Notes under the pieces: generated by a model | What the model saw: only the letters and a program-made list of their open reading frames with translations | What the model was told of the DNA's origin: nothing | Database searches by the model: none | In this document: in pieces, positions 12,009 through 18,203 of the stretch | Position numbering within the stretch: position 1 is the stretch's first letter | How the letters are laid out: the number at the start of each line of letters is the position of its first letter | Program-made: the position numbers and the translations under genes | Assembly: GCA_016180605.1 (NCBI GenBank) | Contig: JACPAW010000156.1 | Location: forward strand, 1 to 18,203 | Origin: Candidatus Omnitrophota bacterium | GTDB taxonomy: Bacteria; Omnitrophota; Gorgyraeia; Aquiviventales; Aquiviventaceae | DNA: 18,203 nt | Direction: 5' to 3'

Positions 12009-14342
12009 CTAGCTTACGGGTGCTATTTCAAGGGTTTCTTTGGCTTCTTCCTTCTGAGCCGCTAAAGAAGATTGTGGTACTTTCCGACGCAGTGCTAGCC
12101 AGGAGAGTCCATAGAGCGCCATGACAACCCACCCTAGCCCATTGATCCCTGTTACATAGGAAAGCGATTCGAGAAGTCCGCCGAAGACCGCACCTAAAAG
12201 ATTTGACGCAAGGGCACCGGGAATATCAGAAGTGGAGCGTAACGAGGTTGCAAAAATAATCCCCGCACAGAAAACGGGTGTCGATTGCAGGAGTCCAGCG
12301 ACCAGGCCACGCCAAACAGGAGAAAGACTAAGCAGTATTTGTTGCGGGATCAGGACCAAAAGCACGGATGCCAGCAGTCCTATATAGTACGGTGTCAGAC
12401 TCACAATAGGCCGGCGCTGAACATACCAGTTTGCCGCCAATATCATGATCAGAAACGCCGAGATCACAACCGTATTCACAAACCAGGTCGTGCCGAATAA
12501 AAGCGCAAATCGGCTCACCCCCTGGAACTGCAACAGCAAAAACGCCGCACCAAGGAAAAAGAAATGCGGGTTTATCGATTTCACGGCAACCCCAGTTCCC
12601 CGCAGCAACAAAAGAACCACGGCTACCACAAAAAGTGACATCCACCAGTGCAACGATGGCACTTTGGGTTCCTTTAAATAGAGGTAGGGCCAGTCATCCG
12701 TCGCCATCCTAACGGAAGCATCGCTAGCAGGGGCAGAGCTGCGCTCAACCAGATCGGGATTACGCGCCAGCGCTTGCCGAATGCGTTGCTGGGAACCAAC
12801 CACCAAAGAAAACGGATCCACGTAAAGCGGCTCTTGCCCGAAGACCGACTCTAACGTTTTTGCCAAGCGGGCCTGCAGCCACGGCTCCATACTGACGAAC
12901 GACAACACCAGAACCCCCTCCGGCTTAAACAACCGCTTGGCCTCTTTAAGGCTTTCGCGGGTGTATACGTAGTGATCCAGCCGGACGTTGGTGTATCCAG
13001 ATAAAAGCGTGTGAGAGTCCAGGCGTGCAAATACGATAAGGTCATAAGTTCCTTGCGCCTTCTTAAAGTAGGCGCGCGCGTCATCCAGAATCGTAGTCAC
13101 GTGTTCCGACTGGTAAGGATGTTCCGGATGCAACTTGCGACCTAAGGAGAGAATCACCGGGTCGATGTCCACTGCATCTACACTCTGTGCTCCGAAACGT
13201 ACAGCTTCTGCAGCATCGTTTCCGGCACCGGCACCCACGATGAGTACCCGCTGCGGCTCTGGCACAAATTGGTACGGAATACGATGGTGCACCATCCGCT
13301 GCCGGGTATCTTCGATTGTCTGGTAGAACGTGTTGTTCACATCGATATGGTAGAAGTGTCCTGCTTCTCCCATACGCGGGGTAAGAACGAGCTTCTGATA
13401 GGGAGACCAGAAGGTTTTTCCCTGCTGGCTGGGGTATAAGAGCACAGCAGCCAGCAAGGCTACGAGCCCCAACCCACCCCAGAAAGCTTGTGCCTTGGAT
13501 CGAACAAGGTACAGCATGATCAACACCGGCAAACCAAACCACACAAGGGGTGGCAACCAAAGGAAGGACACTACCGCATACAGCCACACGCCAATGAGGC
13601 TGCCGGCGATGTTGACGGAATAGCTGGGAATAGGTTTTCCTTGGGAGATTAACCGGGCAACGATCTGTCCCACAGGGATAAACGGCAACAATACCAAGAG
13701 GAAAGTCAGCGCAATCAGGCTAAAGCCTAGAACATGCAACAACGAGTTGGTGGCAAACGCCCCCCAGTAAATCAAGTCCCGCTGTGGAGCAATCAATGCT
13801 GCTGCACGCCTTAGAGAAAACGGCCCAAGAAAAGCGTCAAATTGCACGAACACGGCAAGTACTAAAAGAGGTGCCAAAAGCCACAACAGAGAAATGCGCC
13901 GGCGCGAAAGAGCGGCCCCCAGGCCAAATCCGAAAAAGCAGGCCAAAAGGGCTAGGTTTTTAAAATAGGCAAACACGCGGATTTCCACCGAAATCCAACG
14001 GATCAGTACTACCTCGAGGAATAGCCCAGCAATGCTGACTAAGAATAGAGCCCGCATCGGATGAGCAAATAGTGCGGCATTGGGAATCTCAAAAAGACTA
14101 ACCAGCCGCTGCAGCAATGCTTGGGAGCGTCTTAGCCAAATGGCAGCCGCAATCAGAAATAAGCCCAGAAAAGGGGCTATCCGACTAAAACGGGCAATGG
14201 TTTGCGGGTTATACGTCATGGTTCCGCCGTAGCCGACGTAGCGCTCAAGGAAACTATGAAGATCAATCATCCCTACGGCGATCAGTCCTACCCCTATTGC
14301 TAAAGCCAGCCACAAACCCACCCTGCCCAACCATCTTCCCAT
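12009..14342 (-). CDS. Membrane protein with spermidine-synthase-like methyltransferase-fold core
   Basis: A 777-residue protein in three parts: about eight N-terminal membrane helices (to about 305), a soluble Rossmann core (about 315-560) and about six C-terminal helices (575-750). The core has RVLIVGAGAGNDAAEA (365-380), the acidic strand end DAVDIDP (389-395), LDDARAY (419-425) and YDLIVFARLDSH (433-444), a layout shared by polyamine aminopropyltransferases and related SAM-fold enzymes. SYSVNIAGSLIGVW (240-253) is typical of membrane-fused spermidine synthase-like proteins. The classical putrescine-binding residues are not obvious, so polyamine synthesis should not be assumed; a membrane alkyl or aminopropyl transfer to the glycan or lipid is speculative. 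The start overlaps the previous gene as TAATG and the stop lies 32 bases before the amidotransferase gene. The tail (KEEAKETLEIAPVS) is hydrophilic. Confidence 0.8.
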   Translation of the reverse strand: MGRWLGRVGLWLALAIGVGLIAVGMIDLHSFLERYVGYGGTMTYNPQTIARFSRIAPFLGLFLIAAAIWLRRSQALLQRLVSLFEIPNAALFAHPMRALFLVSIAGLFLEVVLIRWISVEIRVFAYFKNLALLACFFGFGLGAALSRRRISLLWLLAPLLVLAVFVQFDAFLGPFSLRRAAALIAPQRDLIYWGAFATNSLLHVLGFSLIALTFLLVLLPFIPVGQIVARLISQGKPIPSYSVNIAGSLIGVWLYAVVSFLWLPPLVWFGLPVLIMLYLVRSKAQAFWGGLGLVALLAAVLLYPSQQGKTFWSPYQKLVLTPRMGEAGHFYHIDVNNTFYQTIEDTRQRMVHHRIPYQFVPEPQRVLIVGAGAGNDAAEAVRFGAQSVDAVDIDPVILSLGRKLHPEHPYQSEHVTTILDDARAYFKKAQGTYDLIVFARLDSHTLLSGYTNVRLDHYVYTRESLKEAKRLFKPEGVLVLSFVSMEPWLQARLAKTLESVFGQEPLYVDPFSLVVGSQQRIRQALARNPDLVERSSAPASDASVRMATDDWPYLYLKEPKVPSLHWWMSLFVVAVVLLLLRGTGVAVKSINPHFFFLGAAFLLLQFQGVSRFALLFGTTWFVNTVVISAFLIMILAANWYVQRRPIVSLTPYYIGLLASVLLVLIPQQILLSLSPVWRGLVAGLLQSTPVFCAGIIFATSLRSTSDIPGALASNLLGAVFGGLLESLSYVTGINGLGWVVMALYGLSWLALRRKVPQSSLAAQKEEAKETLEIAPVS

Positions 14343-15511
14343 TATTTTTCCTCCCCGATTACGTAAGTGCCTTCAGTGATTGGGTCCAAGGGCATCTTTT
14401 GCTTCGCTAGGTCAACCTCATCGCTCTGATAGCACTGAAGATAACGCTCCACCATTGCATCCATCGTATAGTGCGTTTCCACGGTTTGACGAGCGGCAAG
14501 GCCCATTCGATGTCGCTTTTCCGGATCCGCCAATAATTCTAATAAGCGCTCTGAAAGCGCATTCGGATCCCCCGGTGCTACCAGATACCCATTGCCCCCT
14601 TGCTGAATGACTTCCGGTATGCCGCCGACTGTCGTTGCCACACAGGCAAGCCCTGTAGCCATCGCCTGCAGCAGGGCATTCGGCAAACCCTCCGATCGTG
14701 ATGGCAAGACGAAAATACCGCTGCGCTGAAGATAGGGTAAAACGTCCTGCACCTGCCCCATGAATTCAACGCCGACTAAATTCAGTTCTCGAATTTGTTT
14801 CTGGAGCTGTTCTCGTGCAGGACCATCGCCTAAAATCACAAGTTTAGCTTCAGGTACCTGATCGATCACTAAACGCCAAGCCGAAAGCAATGTATCAATT
14901 CCCTTCTCTGGACTGAGGCGTGCCACACAAACCACCTGGGAAGAATTTAGGCTGTGACCCAAGGAAAAGTGACTGGCGTCCACACCCGTAGGAATCTGCT
15001 CGATGCGCAGCGGATCTATGCCCAATCCAATTACCTCCTGGCGCATCGGCTGACTCATCACAATAAATCGGTCCAGCTTCCTTAAAATAGGTCCTACCCA
15101 GCGATCCAGCCGAAGCCGCCTCAGACGGCTTAAGTCTCCGGCAGGCCCACCCCCTCCAAGACGGATGATAACCCTCGATTTCAGAAATGGCCGCAATAGA
15201 CTGCACACGAGGGCATCCAGATAAACATAATAGGCCTGGATCACATCGAAACGGCTGCGATGCCTGAGCAGAAAAAAAGACAGCGACACTATATAAGAGG
15301 CGGCAAAAAGAATACCCCTGCCCCAACCTAATAATTGGCGATGAACGCGAACGCCATCGATGACTTCATTGGTAGCTACCCCTTTAAAGCGAAGGGTAAC
15401 CACATCAACGGTATGCCCGAGCTTTACCAGAGCGCGCCCAAGATCTAGGGCACTTCGCTCCGTTCCTCCTACGATGGGATGGAAGACCATGATGCTCATC
15501 AAAATGCGCAT
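14342..15511 (-). CDS. GT4 family glycosyltransferase with E-x7-Q variant motif
   Basis: A 389-residue GT-B enzyme. It opens MRILMSIMVFHPIVGGTERS with the GGTE loop that contacts the nucleotide sugar in GT4 proteins. The donor half includes IPTGVD (173-178), VARLSPEKGIDTLLSAW (196-212) and LVILGDGPAREQL (224-236). The usual E-x7-E motif reads SEGLPNALLQAM, so Glu 274 is kept but the second acidic position (282) is Gln. In characterised relatives the second Glu helps hold the donor ribose; a Gln can probably still bond, so activity is not excluded. A polar tail follows residue 360. The donor sugar is unknown. The ATG starts 3 bases after the previous TGA and the TAA overlaps the next ATG, a tight operon fit. 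Confidence 0.88.
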   Translation of the reverse strand: MRILMSIMVFHPIVGGTERSALDLGRALVKLGHTVDVVTLRFKGVATNEVIDGVRVHRQLLGWGRGILFAASYIVSLSFFLLRHRSRFDVIQAYYVYLDALVCSLLRPFLKSRVIIRLGGGGPAGDLSRLRRLRLDRWVGPILRKLDRFIVMSQPMRQEVIGLGIDPLRIEQIPTGVDASHFSLGHSLNSSQVVCVARLSPEKGIDTLLSAWRLVIDQVPEAKLVILGDGPAREQLQKQIRELNLVGVEFMGQVQDVLPYLQRSGIFVLPSRSEGLPNALLQAMATGLACVATTVGGIPEVIQQGGNGYLVAPGDPNALSERLLELLADPEKRHRMGLAARQTVETHYTMDAMVERYLQCYQSDEVDLAKQKMPLDPITEGTYVIGEEK

Positions 15512-15514
15512 CGT

Positions 15515-16246
15515 TCACACCTTGCAAGCCGTAATGAGCAAAGAACCGGCTATTTCTCTAAGAATGGGGGCGGATTCCAAAAATGCTCCCAATCTTCGCA
15601 CGGCAGGAATAAAGGAGGCGGGTGTGGCCGGATGCAGAAAATCAAAAGGGATTACTTGCACTTCGGAGAATGAAGCTTGCCGAAGGATCCGCCTCAGCCA
15701 CCAGCGCACAAAAGCCGTTTCACTTGGTGTGTCTCCCAGCCAACGCTTCAAAAACGGGATGTTTTTCTGAAAAAAGATCTGCGGGTTAAGCATATTGGGC
15801 TCGCTAAAAACGATCCGTCCCCCTTTCTTGATGACCCGCGCAAACTCCGGAAGCGCAGTTGCCAGGTTCAGGTGATGGAGAACGGATACGCCAAGCACCA
15901 CATCCACACAATGACTCGGAAGCGGAAGATGTGCGGCATCCGCCACGAAACATTTAAGCGGGTTATCCGGCCATTTTTCTCTCGCTTTAGACAAAAGTTC
16001 CAAGGAAATATCCATCGCGATGACCTCAGCCCCCGAGCCTACTAAAGCTTCCGTAAATACCCCCGTACCGCAGCCGATTTCCAGAACCCGATGGCCCTGT
16101 ACGAACCGCCCATGATCTCTCAGCAGAGTTTTACGGCGGCTGGCCCGCAATCTTCCAGCAGGGCTTTGCCACCCCCAAACTTCTTCTGCCTTGTGCGCGA
16201 TCCAACGGCCGTGTTCAATTTCCTGTACGGTAGTGGATTTCCCCAT
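15515..16246 (-). CDS. Class I SAM-dependent methyltransferase
   Basis: The 243-residue protein has the methyltransferase Rossmann signature: motif I HRVLEIGCGTGVFTEAL (52-68), the acidic strand end AMDIS (77-81) that binds the SAM ribose, CFVADAAHLPLP (99-110) with motif II DVVLGVSVLHHL (115-126), and motif III IKKGGRIVFSEP (139-150). The C-terminal part, with WLRRILRQASFSEVQVIPFDFLHP, resembles UbiE/COQ5-like and glycan-modifying methyltransferases. It is probably cytoplasmic and could methylate a sugar hydroxyl or the glycan end, but the substrate is not readable. The start overlaps the previous gene at TGATG. It is separate from the methyltransferase domains fused to GT2 in two neighbours, giving three methyltransferase domains in the window besides the spermidine-synthase-like core. 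Confidence 0.85.
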   Translation of the reverse strand: MGKSTTVQEIEHGRWIAHKAEEVWGWQSPAGRLRASRRKTLLRDHGRFVQGHRVLEIGCGTGVFTEALVGSGAEVIAMDISLELLSKAREKWPDNPLKCFVADAAHLPLPSHCVDVVLGVSVLHHLNLATALPEFARVIKKGGRIVFSEPNMLNPQIFFQKNIPFLKRWLGDTPSETAFVRWWLRRILRQASFSEVQVIPFDFLHPATPASFIPAVRRLGAFLESAPILREIAGSLLITACKV

Positions 16247-17727
16247 CAGATGAATTTTAATTTAACTAATGCACTACGGCACATCCGCAGCATGATCCAA
16301 GCATTACGGAAGCGTTTTGTCATTTTCGTTTCGCCATAGCGCCGCTCCATGTAATGCACGGGAAGGTCTACGATTTTCAGATGCAGCCGTGCCGCACCGA
16401 ACAAAAGTTCATAGTCTCCCCAGCGATCGGTAACCCCCCAAGTTCCGTGAAAGCGTGCCAGCCGTTCATAATCCCGGCGCCAGAGTGCCTTTGTACCGCA
16501 GAGGGTGTCTTTAATCCGCTGGCCCAGCAGGAACGTGAATGCCCAGCCGAAAAAAGTGTTGCCTAAAATGTTAAGCCCTCGCATCGCTTGCCCTTCCATG
16601 GGATAAACCATGCGCGAGCCATTGATAAATTCTCCGCACCCTTCGATCAGGGCCCGATAAAAATAAGGCAGCTCCTCGGGTATGGTTGTCAAATCCGCGT
16701 CAAGAATCATGAGGATTTCGCCTTCTGCCGCATTAAAACCTTTCCAGACATTGAGTGCTTTACAGATTCCCGGTCCTTCAACGAGCTTGATCCGCCGCTG
16801 GGGGTAAGCCACCTGGCAGCGTCGAACTTCTTCCGCAGTCCCATCGGTGGAACGATCGTCACAGAAAATGATCTCCGTTCCCGCTCCCATTTCCGGAATG
16901 CGCTGCACTGCCGCTTCGATATTGTCGGATTCATTCTTACAAGGTACGATGACCGAAACGGTGGCATCGGAGACGGCTTCTTTAACCTGCGGGCGCGCGA
17001 TGACCACGTAGAGAAAACAAAGGCGACGGAAAAAGGGCAGCCTTGCCAGGACGCGGTTTAAAAGGAAAGATAAACCCGGTATCCCCACCGGCAGCAGAAA
17101 CAACCCGTATGTCTTGACCGTCTCAAAACCGCTTAATGCCAGTAGGTTTTGAATGTCTTCTGCGGATAGCCAGTTAGGTACTGGCTCTGGGACTTTCCAG
17201 CCCACTTTTTCGGCGAATTTTATCAGCGGCTGCCATAAGTAGCTGTAGCCGAACACAAGCACGCGCGAATGTGGACGGCAGAGTTCTCGAAGTTTCAGGA
17301 AAGCCGCTTGCACGTCGACGATATTGTGAACTCCGCTGACCAAAACGTAGTCGAAAATCTCTTGAAGGCAAAGTTGCTCCGGGTCTTGCCGCTCAAACCG
17401 AAAGGCAGGACGTAGCTTGGAAGCCACCTCCACCATCCGGGAACTGACGTCAATTCCCACTCCATAAGAAGGCTGCATCGCCTCAAGGAGAAAACCCGTT
17501 TGACACCCTACTTGAAGTACCCGGCGATTCGGCTCAACGGCAAAGCGCAGAAACTCAGTCACCTTCTCATAATAATAGGCATTTTGAGAAAACCATTTCT
17601 CGCGCTGCTCAGCGAGACGATCATAGTGCTCCCGCACCGCCTCGCGCTGGCCCTGCAGAAAGGGAGTTGCCCAATCCATCTGCCCTGCTGAATGTTCGGA
17701 AACAGGCACGCTTGTGAGCGGGCTCAT
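16246..17727 (-). CDS. Bifunctional SAM methyltransferase - GT2 glycosyltransferase fusion
   Basis: A 493-residue fusion. Residues about 30-245 form a methyltransferase domain: HYDRLAEQREKWFSQNAYYYE, motif I RVLQVGCQTGFLLEAM (69-84), GIDVSSRMVEVA (91-102), then a weak motif II (FDYVLVSGVHNIVDV). Residues about 255-493 form a GT2 domain of the DPM1 type: VSVIVPCKNESDNI (257-270), FCDDRSTDGT (288-297), catalytic DADL (343-346), and the late segment GDYELLFGAARLHLKIVDLP. The order is opposite to the GT2-methyltransferase fusion at 5360-7921. The GT2 half probably makes a polyprenyl-linked sugar or extends the glycan; the methyltransferase half may modify the same product. I prefer the ATG at 17727-17725, which overlaps the upstream TGA as ATGA and has AGGA upstream, over an ATG at 17757 lying within the preceding gene. 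Confidence 0.9.
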   Translation of the reverse strand: MSPLTSVPVSEHSAGQMDWATPFLQGQREAVREHYDRLAEQREKWFSQNAYYYEKVTEFLRFAVEPNRRVLQVGCQTGFLLEAMQPSYGVGIDVSSRMVEVASKLRPAFRFERQDPEQLCLQEIFDYVLVSGVHNIVDVQAAFLKLRELCRPHSRVLVFGYSYLWQPLIKFAEKVGWKVPEPVPNWLSAEDIQNLLALSGFETVKTYGLFLLPVGIPGLSFLLNRVLARLPFFRRLCFLYVVIARPQVKEAVSDATVSVIVPCKNESDNIEAAVQRIPEMGAGTEIIFCDDRSTDGTAEEVRRCQVAYPQRRIKLVEGPGICKALNVWKGFNAAEGEILMILDADLTTIPEELPYFYRALIEGCGEFINGSRMVYPMEGQAMRGLNILGNTFFGWAFTFLLGQRIKDTLCGTKALWRRDYERLARFHGTWGVTDRWGDYELLFGAARLHLKIVDLPVHYMERRYGETKMTKRFRNAWIMLRMCRSALVKLKFI

Positions 17728-18203
17728 CCAGAAACTTCCTGCTGAGTAGATCCCCATGGGTTAAATCCCGCGGCAATCACCAGTGCGGATAAAACCATCC
17801 AGGGAAAGGCCTGATAGATATGACGCCATGGCTCTAAAATTCCTCTATCATAAAGGAATGCGATGGGAAGCAAGAGTGCTGCAAATGTCAGTGGAATCCA
17901 GCGAAGCGGCCTGCGCCAAGCAGCAACCAACAGTCCGGCTAATCCCAAAATTTGAAAGCACCAGTCGGCCCAATTCAAAGAGATTCCGATTCGGCGTGCA
18001 ACCGCCCGGTGAAAAGCCACCAGCTCCATATGCCGAACCATTTTCCAAAACCCGCGCACAGTCCCTGTAAAGACCTCTGGCAGCGTGTGCAATTGAAACA
18101 AATACTCCCGATAAGACAAAGGCGGCCCTTGTCCTGTGTCCTTCCAGGCTTCGATTAGACTAGGAAAACCCTGATTTCCTGCAAATTCCGCATTCGCCAG
18201 CCA
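17724..18203 (-). CDS. C-terminal part of a multi-pass membrane protein, perhaps GT-C-type (truncated by window edge)
   Basis: The frame is open from the window edge to a TGA at 17726-17724, giving 159 visible residues. It begins WLANAEFAGNQGFPSLIEAW, continues through SYREYLFQLHTLPEVFTG, then has three hydrophobic segments: ISLNWADWCFQILGLAGLLV, WIPLTFAALLLPIAFLYD and IYQAFPWMVLSALVIAAGF. An aromatic external-type segment followed by paired helices and a short polar tail (NPWGSTQQEVSG) fits the C-terminal half of a membrane glycosyltransferase or similar protein, but with no N-terminal motif visible this is only a guess. A TTG at 18119 could look like a start, yet the coding frame runs through it without interruption, so the real start is outside the window. 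The stop overlaps the next gene as ATGA. Confidence 0.7.
   Translation of the reverse strand, partial: WLANAEFAGNQGFPSLIEAWKDTGQGPPLSYREYLFQLHTLPEVFTGTVRGFWKMVRHMELVAFHRAVARRIGISLNWADWCFQILGLAGLLVAAWRRPLRWIPLTFAALLLPIAFLYDRGILEPWRHIYQAFPWMVLSALVIAAGFNPWGSTQQEVSG

Noticed and set aside
12009..14342. A plain spermidine synthase annotation
   Set aside because: The core fold matches but the protein is mostly membrane helices and the polyamine-binding residues are not evident, so the reaction should be left open.

Overview
The window is one gene-dense block of a bacterial surface-glycan (exopolysaccharide or O-antigen type) biosynthesis locus. Every credible gene lies on the minus strand, so transcription runs from position 18203 towards position 1. 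Most neighbours overlap by a few bases at ATGA, TAATG or TGATG stop/start junctions, which points to one long translationally coupled operon. I see no tRNA, rRNA, CRISPR array, transposase or plus-strand gene. The organism is an uncultured-looking bacterium with mid GC content (about 48-55% in most genes) and palindromic heptad repeats between genes. A candidate phylum such as Omnitrophota is a guess from general style only.

In transcription order the genes are: a truncated multi-pass membrane protein at the window edge (17724-18203); a methyltransferase-GT2 fusion (16246-17727); a stand-alone SAM methyltransferase (15515-16246); a GT4 glycosyltransferase (14342-15511); a 777-residue membrane protein with a spermidine-synthase-like core (12009-14342); an asparagine-synthase-type amidotransferase with an unusual tail (9871-11976); a GT-C type membrane glycosyltransferase candidate (8069-9874); a three-domain GT2-methyltransferase-GT4 fusion (5360-7921); a GT4 enzyme (3782-5008); and a membrane protein with a large Pro/Ser/Thr/Ala-rich loop (1962-3782). 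The operon then ends in an SGNH hydrolase (793-1965), an SxtJ-family membrane protein (400-783), a 52-residue DUF5989 protein (140-298) and the first 20 codons of a carbamoyltransferase (1-60).

The last four genes match in family and grouping the sxtI/J/K/L set known from cyanobacterial saxitoxin clusters. Here they sit in a glycan operon, so carbamoylation of a sugar or glycan is the more likely job. In the overall model, cytoplasmic GT2 and GT4 enzymes build a lipid-linked glycan, methyltransferases and the amidotransferase modify it, and GT-C-like membrane proteins transfer or extend it on the outer face of the membrane. The SGNH/SxtJ/DUF5989/carbamoyltransferase set would add carbamoyl or acyl decoration.

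Two things are not explained by gene content. First, all four junctions wider than about 35 bp contain inverted-repeat DNA: two CAGCANA heptad palindromes flanking the DUF5989 gene, a related one upstream of the triple fusion, and an interleaved multi-arm palindrome downstream of it. Second, a GC-rich block (about 7150-10090, roughly 65-73% in sampled stretches) begins near the GT2/methyltransferase domain boundary inside one gene and ends where the conserved amidotransferase fold ends inside another. This suggests mosaic assembly at domain boundaries.
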